64,000 nucleotides of DNA from positions 1 to 64,000 of the forward strand of contig NZ_CP080429.1 in assembly GCF_019613795.1 (NCBI RefSeq), in the 5' to 3' direction. The notes beneath the pieces were generated by a model. That model saw only the letters and a program-made list of their open reading frames with translations, ran no database searches and had not been told where the DNA came from. This DNA is from Flavobacterium litorale. Its GTDB lineage: Bacteria > Bacteroidota > Bacteroidia > Flavobacteriales > Flavobacteriaceae. Numbering within the stretch: position 1 is the stretch's first letter; the number at the start of each line of letters is the position of its first letter. Below, piece by piece: positions 18,292 through 27,257 of this stretch. The translations under genes and the position numbers were made by a program.

Positions 18292-18309
18292 CCCCTTAAA
18301 GTTTTTAGT

Positions 18310-19200
18310 ATGGAAACCATTTTAGATACCGTAAAACCAACTGCCGTAAACGGAAAATATACTCAGAAACCGAAATGGTTACGGGTAAAGTTACCTACAG
18401 GTAAAAAATATACCGAGCTTCGTGGTCTTGTAGATAAATATAACCTACATACCATATGTACATCAGGGAGTTGCCCTAATATGGGCGAATGCTGGGGCGA
18501 GGGTACTGCAACCTTTATGATATTGGGTAATGTATGTACCCGATCGTGTGGTTTTTGCGGGGTGCAAACGGGCAGACCTGAAACGGTAGACTGGGATGAG
18601 CCTGAAAAGGTAGCGCGCTCCATAAAAATTATGAATATTAAGCATTCGGTAATTACGAGTGTAGACCGTGACGACCTTAAAGATGGTGGCTCTATTATTT
18701 GGGCAGAAACGGTTAAGGCTATTCGTAGAATGAACCCAAACACCACACTAGAAACACTTATACCTGATTTTCAGGATATAAAACGAAATATAGATCGTAT
18801 TATTGAAGTAGCTCCAGAAGTGGTTTCGCACAATATGGAAACGGTAAAAAGGCTTACGCGTGAAGTGCGTATACAAGCAAAATACGAACGTAGTTTAGAG
18901 GTATTGCGTTACCTTAAAGCGGAAGGAATTAATCGTACAAAATCGGGTATTATGCTTGGTCTTGGCGAAAAAGAAGAAGAGGTAATACAAACCATGCACG
19001 ACCTTCGTGATGTTAACCTTGATGTGCTTACCATTGGGCAATACTTGCAACCTAGTAAAAGACATTTGCCTGTTAAGGAGTTTATAACGCCAGACCAATT
19101 TAAAAAATACGAAGAAATCGGACTCAATTTAGGCTTTCGCCATGTAGAGAGTGGTGCACTTGTACGCTCATCATACAAAGCACAAAAACACTTACTGTAA
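18310..19200 (+). CDS. lipA: Lipoyl synthase
   Basis: The 296-residue radical SAM enzyme inserts two sulfurs into the octanoyl chain on lipoyl domains. The auxiliary cluster cysteines are C50, C55 and C61, and the radical SAM cluster is C76-x3-C80-x2-C83 (C-T-R-S-C-G-F-C). The closing V-R-S-S-Y-K-A motif that supplies the serine ligand is present. It would serve the lipoyl E2 protein encoded at 37601-38911. The start is ATG 18310 because an upstream TTG falls in the promoter. Confidence 0.97.
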   Translation: METILDTVKPTAVNGKYTQKPKWLRVKLPTGKKYTELRGLVDKYNLHTICTSGSCPNMGECWGEGTATFMILGNVCTRSCGFCGVQTGRPETVDWDEPEKVARSIKIMNIKHSVITSVDRDDLKDGGSIIWAETVKAIRRMNPNTTLETLIPDFQDIKRNIDRIIEVAPEVVSHNMETVKRLTREVRIQAKYERSLEVLRYLKAEGINRTKSGIMLGLGEKEEEVIQTMHDLRDVNLDVLTIGQYLQPSKRHLPVKEFITPDQFKKYEEIGLNLGFRHVESGALVRSSYKAQKHLL

Positions 19201-19214
19201 TAATAAAATAATAG

Positions 19215-19237
19215 TGCCTAAACCACGTTTATAGGCA
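19215..19237 (+). promoter_or_regulatory. Small hairpin between lipA and gap
   Basis: TGCCTA (19215-19220) and TAGGCA (19232-19237) form a 6-base-pair stem with an 11-base loop and no T run behind it. It precedes the larger hairpin described next. Confidence 0.35.
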
Positions 19238-19242
19238 TAATC

Positions 19243-19287
19243 AAAAGTTGTTATCTCGAACTGCATTCGGTGTAACAACTTTTTTTA
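19243..19287 (+). terminator. Hairpin with T run in the gap leader: terminator or attenuator
   Basis: AAAAGTTGTTA and TAACAACTTTT form an 11-base-pair outer stem; CGAA/TTCG form an inner one around CTGCA. A T run to 19287 follows, and the gap ATG is at 19301. There is no room for a promoter between hairpin and gene, so transcripts for gap have to pass it. It is either the lipA terminator with a gap promoter inside, or an attenuator. Confidence 0.6.
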
Positions 19288-19300
19288 AACCATCTATCAA

Positions 19301-20299
19301 ATGTCAAAAACAAAAATAGCTATTAACGGTTTCGGGCGTATTGGTCGTAACCTTTTCAGACTTTTATTAGACCATCCTACTATAGAGGTTGCTGTTATAA
19401 ATGATATTGCTGATGCGCGTACTATGGCACATTTGGTAAAGTACGATAGTATTCATGGTGTATTGCCCTTTAGCGTTTCGCATACCAACGATAGTATTAT
19501 AATAAACGATAAAAGTTTCCCCTATACCCGCCACAAGAATATTGCAGATGCTAATTGGCGTAATTTTAATGTTGATATTGTAATAGAGGCTACGGGGAAA
19601 TTTAAAACACTGGAAGAGGCTGAAAAACACATTACAAGTGGTGCTAAAAAAGTAATATTGTCTGCTCCTGCAGATGACGACCGTATAAAAACAGTTGTTT
19701 TAGGCGTAAACGAACATATTTTAAATGGGGACGAAACAATACTTTCTAACGCAAGTTGTACTACAAATAATGCAGCCCCAATGATGAAAATTATTAATGA
19801 GCTTTGTGGTATTGAGCAAGCCTACATTACAACAGTACACTCGTACACTACTGACCAAAGTTTGCACGACCAACCGCATAAGGATTTACGCAGAGCACGT
19901 GGCGCATCACAATCCATAGTACCTACTACTACAGGAGCGGCAAAAGCGTTAACTAAAATTTTTCCCGCGTTTGAGGGTAAAATTGGAGGTAGCGGCATCC
20001 GTGTACCTGTACCCGATGGTTCGCTTACCGATATTACGTGCTATGTAAAACGTGAGGTTAGTATTAACGAGATAAACACCGCGTTTAAAAACGCTGCCGA
20101 CAACGAATTAAAGGGAATACTTGCCTATACGGAAGACCCCATAGTATCGGTAGATATTTTAGGAAATACTAACTCGTGCCTATTTGATGCGCAACTTACA
20201 TCGGTTATCGATAAAATGGTTAAGGTAGTAGGTTGGTACGATAACGAAATAGGCTACTCCTCACGTATTATTGACTTGATTTCACATATAGAGCAATAA
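19301..20299 (+). CDS. gap: Type I glyceraldehyde-3-phosphate dehydrogenase
   Basis: The 332-residue enzyme oxidises glyceraldehyde-3-phosphate with NAD+ and phosphate in glycolysis. The N-terminal N-G-F-G-R-I-G-R (9-16) is the Rossmann motif, the catalytic cysteine is C153 in S-N-A-S-C-T-T-N-N, and the end W-Y-D-N-E-x-G-Y-S motif is intact. Asp at the adenine-ribose position (I-N-D-I, 34-37) favours NAD+ over NADP+. The leader contains a strong hairpin. Confidence 0.96.
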   Translation: MSKTKIAINGFGRIGRNLFRLLLDHPTIEVAVINDIADARTMAHLVKYDSIHGVLPFSVSHTNDSIIINDKSFPYTRHKNIADANWRNFNVDIVIEATGKFKTLEEAEKHITSGAKKVILSAPADDDRIKTVVLGVNEHILNGDETILSNASCTTNNAAPMMKIINELCGIEQAYITTVHSYTTDQSLHDQPHKDLRRARGASQSIVPTTTGAAKALTKIFPAFEGKIGGSGIRVPVPDGSLTDITCYVKREVSINEINTAFKNAADNELKGILAYTEDPIVSVDILGNTNSCLFDAQLTSVIDKMVKVVGWYDNEIGYSSRIIDLISHIEQ

Positions 20300-20321
20300 T
20301 ACTCGATTACCGTAAAGTTTA

Positions 20322-21050
20322 TCATTCAAAGAGGTGCTTTCCTTTTTTAAATGTAGCTCCAAAAGGTATAGCATTACCTCCACTATATTTTAAAACGTAA
20401 CGCTTTTTTGTATCGGTATCTAGACTGGCTTCAACCGCTACGTTATGAACATCAAACGATACGTCGATATCTACTCCCGATTGCTTTTCTAAATCAATTT
20501 CAACACTATCAGCATAAAATAAAGCTTCAGTTATCCAATCGTTTTTTATTCTTCTCCTATAATCTCTAGGGTTGCTATCTTCAAATTCTGCTAAAAGGTG
20601 CTTAATTTCTATACCTGGCTCTTCAATATTCGTTAATCTAGCTTTTTTAAGCGAATTTACTTTAACCGATAAATTGGTTGCATTATTAACATTGCCTGAA
20701 AAGCCAATATTAAATAAAAAGGGAAGTTTGAGTCCGAAACCAACAATTTCTTCTTTCGAAAATTCAAAATCGGGTACACTTGCATTGGCAGGTACAATAT
20801 TCTCTAATCGTTCTTTTATTACTGTTACCCTTGCTGGTGGTGCAATAATACCAATAATATTATCGCCCGAACTCCTAAAAGTACGACCACTCCACTCAAA
20901 TACTTCACCAATTAGGGTTTGCTCAGAAGCATGCGGAAGCAAATCAATATCATACAGTTTAAAAATTTCTTTAGCATAAGGTCGTCTGTTAGGCGGAAAA
21001 AGTCCTAAATCAGTAAATGCACTTTGGGTTAATTGTTCGTTTGTTGCCAT
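20322..21050 (-). CDS. Unrecognised 242-residue protein
   Basis: I do not recognise this protein with confidence. An in-frame TTG at 21092 would add 14 residues, but ATG 21050 (M-A-T-N-E-Q-L) is the better start. No signal peptide or clear transmembrane helix is seen. The middle has a Gly/Phe-rich segment (G-F-G-L-K-L-P-F-L-F-N-I-G-F, about 102-115), and the C-terminal half is beta-rich, with W-I-T-E-A-L-F-Y-A and Y-S-G-G-N-A-I-P-F-G. The overall length and these two late motifs faintly recall gasdermin-like pore proteins, but no protease gene lies nearby and this is only an impression. It is flanked by gap and punA. Confidence 0.75.
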   Translation of the reverse strand: MATNEQLTQSAFTDLGLFPPNRRPYAKEIFKLYDIDLLPHASEQTLIGEVFEWSGRTFRSSGDNIIGIIAPPARVTVIKERLENIVPANASVPDFEFSKEEIVGFGLKLPFLFNIGFSGNVNNATNLSVKVNSLKKARLTNIEEPGIEIKHLLAEFEDSNPRDYRRRIKNDWITEALFYADSVEIDLEKQSGVDIDVSFDVHNVAVEASLDTDTKKRYVLKYSGGNAIPFGATFKKGKHLFE

Positions 21051-21105
21051 CGCTATAGTATTTAGTAAATTAAGTGGCTGTAAATTAGACAATACAACTG
21101 TACAA

Positions 21106-21130
21106 AAAAATACCCAATAGTGGGTATTTT
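21106..21130 (-). terminator. Intrinsic terminator after the lpxK-punA operon
   Basis: AAAATACCCA / TGGGTATTTT with an ATAG loop, followed on the minus strand by a run of T. It lies after punA and before the 242-residue gene. Confidence 0.75.
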
Positions 21131-21161
21131 GAATTTATAGTATTGGTAAACAGAAAATTAA

Positions 21162-21974
21162 CTAACTAGTAGCAATAAACTCTTTAATAAGTTTACGCAC
21201 TTTGGGCTCTGCTTTTTGTGCAGCTTGTAGCACCTCGTCGTGGTTTATCGTATCAATGGTATCCTCGCTACCCATATCGGTAATTACAGAAACTCCCAAG
21301 CAATCTAATTCCATGTGGCGTGCTACAATAACTTCGGGTACGGTGGACATCCCTACGCAATCGGCTCCTAATATTTTTACCATCCGATATTCGGATAATG
21401 TTTCAAAGGTAGGTCCTTGCAAGCCTAAGTACACGCCATCTTTAACCTGTATGCTAAGCAATTGGGCAACTTTCTTGGCTTGTTGTATCATTTTACGATT
21501 ATACGGCTCACTCATGTTTACAAATCGGGGGCCGAATCGTGTATCGTTTTTACCCCGCAACGGATGCTCGGGCATCATATTAATATGGTCGTGTAGTAAC
21601 ACAATATCGCCTACTTTATACAGTGGGTTTACGCCTCCCGAAGCGTTGGACACAATAAGTTTTTCAATTCCCAATTGCTTCATTACCCTAACGGGGAAAG
21701 TAACCTCTTGCATAGTGTATCCTTCATAGTAATGAAATCGTCCCTGCATGGCTACCACTTTTTTAGTACCTATGGTACCAAATAGCAATGCGCCTTTATG
21801 CCCCTCTACAGTAGAGATGGGAAAGTTAGGAATTTCGTTATAAGGTAATGTAAATTGTATGGTAATGTCATCGGCAAAACCACCAAGTCCCGATCCTAGT
21901 ATTACACCATACTCTGGATTAAAACTTGTTTTATTAGTAATATAATTAACGGTTTGCTGTACTTTGTGCCACAT
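21162..21974 (-). CDS. punA: Purine-nucleoside phosphorylase (inosine/guanosine type)
   Basis: The 270-residue enzyme splits inosine and guanosine with phosphate in purine salvage. The trimeric PNP-family phosphate loop G-S-G-L-G-G (about 28-33), the V-E-G-H-K-G segment with its phosphate-binding histidine, Q-G-R-F-H-Y-Y-E-G and S-N-A-S-G-G are all visible. M-S-T-V-P-E precedes the late S-V-I-T-D-M. Its start overlaps lpxK by 29 bases, so the two are translated together. Confidence 0.95.
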   Translation of the reverse strand: MWHKVQQTVNYITNKTSFNPEYGVILGSGLGGFADDITIQFTLPYNEIPNFPISTVEGHKGALLFGTIGTKKVVAMQGRFHYYEGYTMQEVTFPVRVMKQLGIEKLIVSNASGGVNPLYKVGDIVLLHDHINMMPEHPLRGKNDTRFGPRFVNMSEPYNRKMIQQAKKVAQLLSIQVKDGVYLGLQGPTFETLSEYRMVKILGADCVGMSTVPEVIVARHMELDCLGVSVITDMGSEDTIDTINHDEVLQAAQKAEPKVRKLIKEFIATS

Positions 21975-22971
21975 AATTTAAAATTGTTGTATTAAAATTA
22001 TTGCCATTGTTTATAAACGTGCTTTTAATAGGCAGGTAAAACAATCTATCATCGGGCAGTTTACCTACAAGGCGCATATAATCTTTCTCAGTGGTAATAA
22101 TAACTTTATTAGTTGCTATTACGGCAAGTTCTTTCAGTTCCTTCTCTGCAAAATAATGATGGTCGGGGTAGGTTAAACATACATCGCCCACTTGTTTTAC
22201 GTGCTGAAAAAAGGGTTTTGGTTTGGCTATGCCTGCAACAATAATTTTACTATTACCATTCAATTCTTTTAATGGAATTGAGTTTGTTGTGTTATATACC
22301 CTATCATCATAAGCAATGTAAGAAAAATACAGCTTTTGTTCAGGTGTAGGGTTTAACTTCTTTGCTATCGCATCTTGTTCTTCGCCAGATAGGTTGGGTG
22401 GGCACTTGGTAACGATTATAACACTAGCACGTTTAGCACCACTACTACCCTCTCGTAAATTACCTGCTGGCAATACATAATCATCTGCATACAAATCGTC
22501 GTAAGCGGTAAGCAATATATAAAAACCTGCTTTTACACGTCTGTGCTGGTACGCATCGTCCAATAATAGCACTTCTGGTTTTGGCGATAATTGTAGTAAA
22601 TTTTCAATACCATTTTTTCTATCGGCATCAACCGCTACACGTATATTCGGAAACTTTTTGTAAAATTGGTACGGTTCATCGCCTATACTATCAGCATTGG
22701 TAGTAGCATCTGCCAATACAAAACCTGTCGATTTTCGTTTATAACCTCTACTTAATGTAGCAACTGCATAATCGTTACTAAGTAAATCAATAAGATATTC
22801 TGTTTGTGGCGATTTACCTGTGCCGCCTGTACTAAGGTTACCTACAACAATTATGGGAGTGGTAAATGAATACGATTTAAATATACCCATGTTGTAAAAT
22901 AAATTCCTGACACTTACTATACACCAGTATAATAGCCCAAAGGGTAGTAGTAACAATCGTAAGGTTTTCAT
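21946..22971 (-). CDS. lpxK: Tetraacyldisaccharide 4'-kinase
   Basis: The 341-residue kinase adds the 4'-phosphate to the lipid A precursor at the inner membrane. It has a hydrophobic N-terminal anchor (about 5-22), Walker A G49-G-T-G-K-S54, and the catalytic region L-L-D-D-A-Y-Q-H-R with a family H-R-R-V-K continuation. It shows the cell has a lipid A outer membrane. The next gene, punA, starts inside its end. Confidence 0.95.
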   Translation of the reverse strand: MKTLRLLLLPFGLLYWCIVSVRNLFYNMGIFKSYSFTTPIIVVGNLSTGGTGKSPQTEYLIDLLSNDYAVATLSRGYKRKSTGFVLADATTNADSIGDEPYQFYKKFPNIRVAVDADRKNGIENLLQLSPKPEVLLLDDAYQHRRVKAGFYILLTAYDDLYADDYVLPAGNLREGSSGAKRASVIIVTKCPPNLSGEEQDAIAKKLNPTPEQKLYFSYIAYDDRVYNTTNSIPLKELNGNSKIIVAGIAKPKPFFQHVKQVGDVCLTYPDHHYFAEKELKELAVIATNKVIITTEKDYMRLVGKLPDDRLFYLPIKSTFINNGNNFNTTILNYVAQSTANR

Positions 22972-23020
22972 AATTACAAATGTACTGTATAGTTAGTAAT
23001 CATGTACGGTACAAATAAAA

Positions 23021-23046
23021 AAAGTGCCCCAAAAGGGCACTTTATA
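23021..23046 (-). terminator. Intrinsic terminator after the lipoprotein gene
   Basis: AAAGTGCCC / GGGCACTTT with a five-base loop, followed by a T run on the minus strand, 24 bases after the lipoprotein stop. Confidence 0.8.
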
Positions 23047-23066
23047 TAGCAATAAATACAATAGTA

Positions 23067-23489
23067 TTACTCTCTTGTATATACTTCAACATAGTTGGTT
23101 GTCTGTCCGTCAATCGTTTCACTAATGGTAACCTTTAATGTTGAACCAGAAAGTGTAGCAATAGTACCCGTCTCAGCATCTTCTCCAGTGCCAATGGTAA
23201 TAGTGTTTCCACTTCTAGACCATGTGGTTTCATCAATAAAAGTATCACAATCACTACTAAAGTAATCTACATCTTTAAAAACCCCGCCTGCTAAAAACTC
23301 AACGTAATCTTTTTCACATCCATCTTCATGATCCATGTAATCGGTAAGAACTTCTGCACCGTTAGCTGCCACTCCTTGCTGAGAGTAGTACCATTTTCCT
23401 TCGATAGATGCACTATCGCCATCATCATCACTACATGAAGTAAATGTTAATGCTGCAAGAGATAAACCAAATAAAAGTATTTTTTTCAT
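23067..23489 (-). CDS. Putative surface lipoprotein, lipocalin-like
   Basis: The 140-residue protein begins with a lipoprotein signal (M-K-K-I-L-L-F-G-L-S-L-A-A-L) and lipobox T-S-C19. C-S-D-D-D directly after it matches the lipoprotein export signal described for Flavobacterium johnsoniae (S followed by three acidic residues), so surface exposure is likely. The rest is beta-rich with G-K-W-Y (about 32-35), as in small lipocalin-like Bacteroidota proteins. Cysteines in D-G-C-E and S-D-C-D could form a disulfide. The function is unknown. Confidence 0.82.
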   Translation of the reverse strand: MKKILLFGLSLAALTFTSCSDDDGDSASIEGKWYYSQQGVAANGAEVLTDYMDHEDGCEKDYVEFLAGGVFKDVDYFSSDCDTFIDETTWSRSGNTITIGTGEDAETGTIATLSGSTLKVTISETIDGQTTNYVEVYTRE

Positions 23490-23719
23490 AAATAAATAAT
23501 TAAGTTAATGTTAAGTTAGAGCAAACCTAAGTTTTTATTTTAACAAAAAAAAGCGAGAAAAGTGAAAAATTCTATTATTTTAGGGTTTTTATTCTCAATT
23601 ACATGATTTTATCAGATTATTTTTGTACTCCTACGCAAAAAATGGTATTAGAATTATTGAAAGTAAACCACTAACCAACCATTACTGTTTTTAGTATATT
23701 TGATTAAAATTTTACCTCC

Positions 23720-24814
23720 ATGAAAATTAAAGCACTACTTACTATACTTGAAACAATGGCACCACTTGCCTATGCAGAAGATTTTGATAATGTTGGATTA
23801 CTTACAGGCAATAGCAATACCGAAGTTAGTGGTGTAATGGTATGCCATGATGCGCTTGAGGGAGTTATTAACGAAGCGGTTGCTAATAAATGTAATGTAG
23901 TGGTTTGTTTTCACCCCATACTATTTTCGGGATTGAAAAAAATAACAGGTAAAAACTACGTAGAGCGTGCCATTATAAAAGCCATTAAAAATGATGTTGC
24001 CATATACGCAGTACACACCGCACTAGACAATCATAAGCAAGGTGTAAACAAAATATTTTGTAATGCTTTAGGGCTTAGCAATACTAAAGTACTAGTACCA
24101 AAGCAAAAATTTATACGCAAGTTGGTTACCTATACAACGCCCGAAAACGCTACACGACTACGAAATGCCCTTTTTGATGCTGGTGCTGGAAATATTGGCA
24201 ATTACGAAAATTGCAGTTTTAACTCGCAAGGATTGGGCACCTACCAAGGTACGCAAGACAGTAATCCTGTAGTAGGTGCAGCGGGCGATTTTATGGAGGA
24301 AAATGAAATTAAGATAGAAGTAACGTTTGAAAGATATTTAGAAGGTAAAATTTTAAAAGCACTTTTTAACAATCATATTTATGAAGAAGTTGCTTATGAA
24401 ATTTACAGCTTAGAAAACCAACACCAAAACATTGGGTTAGGGATGCTTGGCGAGTTGGAAACACCAATGGATGAAACTGCATTTTTACAGTTTGTAAAAG
24501 AAAAAATGCAGGCAGAAGGCATCCGCCATAGCGCATTTACAGGAAAAGTTGTAAAAAAAGCAGCTGTTTTAGGTGGCTCAGGTAGTTCTGCTATAAAAAA
24601 CGCTATAGCAGCAGGTGCTGATGCCTACCTTACTGCCGATTTGAAATACCATAACTTTTATGAGGCTGAAGGAAAAATATTATTAGCGGATATTGGACAT
24701 TTTGAAAGCGAGCGTTATACTACAGATTATATTGCCGAGTACCTGAAAAACAATACTGAGAATATTACCATTAGAGTTACAACTGTAAATACTAATCCTG
24801 TAAACTACCTGTAA
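23720..24814 (+). CDS. Nif3-like dinuclear metal centre protein
   Basis: The 364-residue protein is of the NIF3/DUF34 family, hexameric proteins with a two-metal site; GTP cyclohydrolase-like activities have been proposed for some. Metal-site motifs are V-V-C-F-H-P-I-L-F (about 62-70), A-V-H-T-A-L-D-N (about 97-104) and the late D-I-G-H-F-E-S-E. An insert domain (about 130-235, CutA-like) is present, as in the long form. It is convergent with the next gene, with one base between. Confidence 0.92.
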   Translation: MKIKALLTILETMAPLAYAEDFDNVGLLTGNSNTEVSGVMVCHDALEGVINEAVANKCNVVVCFHPILFSGLKKITGKNYVERAIIKAIKNDVAIYAVHTALDNHKQGVNKIFCNALGLSNTKVLVPKQKFIRKLVTYTTPENATRLRNALFDAGAGNIGNYENCSFNSQGLGTYQGTQDSNPVVGAAGDFMEENEIKIEVTFERYLEGKILKALFNNHIYEEVAYEIYSLENQHQNIGLGMLGELETPMDETAFLQFVKEKMQAEGIRHSAFTGKVVKKAAVLGGSGSSAIKNAIAAGADAYLTADLKYHNFYEAEGKILLADIGHFESERYTTDYIAEYLKNNTENITIRVTTVNTNPVNYL

Positions 24815-24815
24815 A

Positions 24816-25343
24816 CTAAAAAAGATGTACCACCCAAGTTATAGATTCGATTACACCTATAATGAGAAACATTATACATAAAAACGAAACAACAAAAAAG
24901 CAGCCATTAAATACCTTCTCTTTAAAACTTGCTTTATAATTGATAGGTTTTTTAGCATTTTTAGGTTTATATGGTACAGCGTGCCCCATAGCTTTAACCT
25001 CAACCTCTAGTGCAATAAGCTTCTCTCTTGCATAGTCAGGAAGCCCCGATTTATCACCTCTGTATTTTAAATCCTTTAGTATTTGAATGGGCGAGTAACC
25101 TACCGATTTTTGATATACTTTAATACTTTGCAACATATAATCGTGCGTAGGCTCAGTTAAAAACCAATATTTTCCCGCCATATCCAAAAAACCACTCTCG
25201 TAATATAGTAAAGCAAGCATTTCCCTTGCCTCCATAGCATCGGGGTATGCATTCAAAAAGTTTTTAAGCCTGTTGGCAGCTCTTTCTTTTAAACCACTAT
25301 CAATTTCAAGTTGCGCCTTCTTAAGCTGTATATTTAGGTACAT
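24816..25343 (-). CDS. Conserved protein, helical repeat plus C-terminal membrane helix
   Basis: I recognise this only as a small Bacteroidota protein of the DUF6584 kind. The first part (about 1-60) looks like a TPR pair (G-L-K-E-R-A-A-N-R-L-K-N-F-L). A single hydrophobic helix lies at about 150-172, close to the C-terminus, so the protein would be a tail-anchored inner-membrane protein with a cytosolic helical domain. No catalytic motif is seen. Confidence 0.78.
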   Translation of the reverse strand: MYLNIQLKKAQLEIDSGLKERAANRLKNFLNAYPDAMEAREMLALLYYESGFLDMAGKYWFLTEPTHDYMLQSIKVYQKSVGYSPIQILKDLKYRGDKSGLPDYAREKLIALEVEVKAMGHAVPYKPKNAKKPINYKASFKEKVFNGCFFVVSFLCIMFLIIGVIESITWVVHLF

Positions 25344-25434
25344 TTCTTATTTTTACTATAACCACATTATAATGTAAAAGTATAAAAATTAATTACGCTT
25401 ATTTTAACCAAATACAGTACAAAAAATTATATCG

Positions 25435-25467
25435 TTGAGTATCTTACAAAAAAAATCGTTAATTTTG
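25435..25467 (+). promoter_or_regulatory. Bacteroidota promoter, TTG-N22-TAATTTTG
   Basis: TTG at 25435-25437 and TAATTTTG at 25460-25467 fit the -33 and -7 elements with a 22-base spacer. It would drive the coiled-coil gene at 25517. Confidence 0.6.
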
Positions 25468-25516
25468 CAATCATTTTATCGCAAGAAAATACAAATCCAG
25501 TTAAGTACTTATAAAT

Positions 25517-26296
25517 ATGGCGAATACCAAGGAATTAAGTGTTGAAGACAAGCTAAGAGCACTTTATGATTTACAGTTAATTGATTCGAGAATAGACGAG
25601 ATAAGAAATGTGAGAGGTGAACTTCCTCTTGAAGTGGAAGATTTGGAAGATGAGGTAGCAGGACTTACTACGCGACTTGAAAAACTGAAAACCGACCTTG
25701 AATCTATTGAAGATCAGATTAAAGATAAGAAAAACGCTATTGATGAGCATAAAGCTGCTATAAAGAAATACACAGAGCAGCAAAAAAATGTGCGTAATAA
25801 CCGCGAATTTAATTCGCTTACTAAGGAGATAGAATTTCAGGAACTTGAAATTCAACTTGCCGAAAAGCATATTAAAGAGATGCGTGCTACTATTGAGCAT
25901 AAAAAAGAAGTTATAGAGCAATCTACCGAAAGGCTTGATGCTAAAAAGAGCCACTTGGAACACAAAAAATCAGAATTAGACGCTATTATGTCTGAAACTG
26001 AGAAAGAAGAAAGTTTCCTTATTAAAAAGTCATCTGAATTCGAAAGTGAAATAGAGCCTCGCCTTATTGCAGCATACAAAAGAATACGCGGTAGCGTACG
26101 AAACGGTTTGGCAGTAGTATCTATAGAAAGAGGAGCTTCGGCAGGTTCTTTCTTTACCATACCACCACAAACACAGATGGAAATTGCTTCACGCAAAAAA
26201 ATTATTACTGATGAGCATAGTGGAAGAATACTGGTAGACAGTGCGCTGGCTGATGAGGAAAAAGAAAAAATGGAAAAATTATTCGCAAAAATGTAA
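25517..26296 (+). CDS. CT398-like coiled-coil protein with degenerate C4 zinc ribbon
   Basis: The 259-residue protein is a long helical coiled coil (about 10-180) followed by the zf-RING_7/CT398-type end. The end keeps the surrounding family pattern (N-G-L-A-V-V, R-G-A-S-A-G-S-F, I-P-P-Q, R-K-K-I-I, G-R-I-L-V-D), but the four zinc cysteines are replaced by S208, S211, D232 and S235. The whole protein has no cysteine, so it cannot bind zinc in the usual way. It follows its own promoter and ends at a strong terminator. Function unknown. Confidence 0.88.
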   Translation: MANTKELSVEDKLRALYDLQLIDSRIDEIRNVRGELPLEVEDLEDEVAGLTTRLEKLKTDLESIEDQIKDKKNAIDEHKAAIKKYTEQQKNVRNNREFNSLTKEIEFQELEIQLAEKHIKEMRATIEHKKEVIEQSTERLDAKKSHLEHKKSELDAIMSETEKEESFLIKKSSEFESEIEPRLIAAYKRIRGSVRNGLAVVSIERGASAGSFFTIPPQTQMEIASRKKIITDEHSGRILVDSALADEEKEKMEKLFAKM

Positions 26297-26300
26297 TACC

Positions 26301-26331
26301 AAAGCCTCCACCACAACGGAGGCTTTTTTTC
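26301..26331 (+). terminator. Intrinsic terminator
   Basis: AAAGCCTCC / GGAGGCTTT with an eight-base loop and a following T run, right after the coiled-coil gene. The alpha/beta hydrolase begins 8 bases later, so its transcript either starts inside this element or reads through it. Confidence 0.85.
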
Positions 26332-26338
26332 TATCTGT

Positions 26339-27184
26339 ATGCAAAAGGTATTAACCTATATTTTTACCCGAGTATTAGGCAGCTACATTAATACAATTAG
26401 CTACATTAACCCTAATAAAGCGCAAAGGCTTGCCTATAAGTTTTTTAGTGAGCCTCGTGAGGGCAGGTTGGCAAAAGATAAACTCCCCGCCATATTAGAG
26501 GAAGCCGATGCCGAAATGATAACCCATAACGAGTGCATATTCCAGCTATACACATGGGAAGGCAACGATAAGAGGATATTGCTGGTACATGGTTGGGAAA
26601 GTAATGCCTCGCGCTGGGAAGATTTTATACCTTATTTAAAAAAAGAAGGCTATACCATTATTGCACTCGATGCTCCTGCGCATGGTTTATCGTCGGGCAG
26701 AGAGTTTAACATCCCACGTTATGCTGCGTTTATTGATATTGTAGTAAAACGTTTTCAGCCCAATTTTATGGTAGGGCACTCACTTGGCGGAGCAACCTCG
26801 TTATATTACCAGTCGCATTACAAAAACAGTTGTATTAAAAAAATGGTGGTACTTGGCGCACCTAGCGACCTAAGTGTATTACTCAGCAACTACAAAAAGC
26901 TATTGCGGCTTAATGCTAATGTAGCCAAACTACTTAACAAATACTTTTTAGATACCTTTAATATAAAATCGGAAGAATTTTCGGGCAGCCTTTTTGCTAG
27001 TACTATAAAAATACCCGCACTATTGGCACACGATAAGGATGACGAAGTAGTAAGTTATACCGAAGGGCAAAAAATTGCAAAGGCGTGGAATAGTGCAACA
27101 TTTGTTACCACCAACGGTTTAGGGCACAGCATGCATGATGATGTTTTATACACCACAATTTGCAATTTCTTAAAAGCTAAATAG
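26339..27184 (+). CDS. Alpha/beta hydrolase
   Basis: The 281-residue protein has the alpha/beta-hydrolase fold: oxyanion loop L-L-V-H-G-W-E-S-N (about 81-89), nucleophile elbow G146-H-S148-L-G-G, an acid in H-D-K-D-D-E, and the catalytic histidine in G-L-G-H-S near 264-268. No signal peptide is evident. The substrate is unknown. Confidence 0.88.
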   Translation: MQKVLTYIFTRVLGSYINTISYINPNKAQRLAYKFFSEPREGRLAKDKLPAILEEADAEMITHNECIFQLYTWEGNDKRILLVHGWESNASRWEDFIPYLKKEGYTIIALDAPAHGLSSGREFNIPRYAAFIDIVVKRFQPNFMVGHSLGGATSLYYQSHYKNSCIKKMVVLGAPSDLSVLLSNYKKLLRLNANVAKLLNKYFLDTFNIKSEEFSGSLFASTIKIPALLAHDKDDEVVSYTEGQKIAKAWNSATFVTTNGLGHSMHDDVLYTTICNFLKAK

Positions 27185-27257
27185 TACCATACACTAACAA
27201 ACCATTAAGAATTCGAGTTGAATTTTTTCCGTAGTTTTACAGGAAAATCAATAATCA

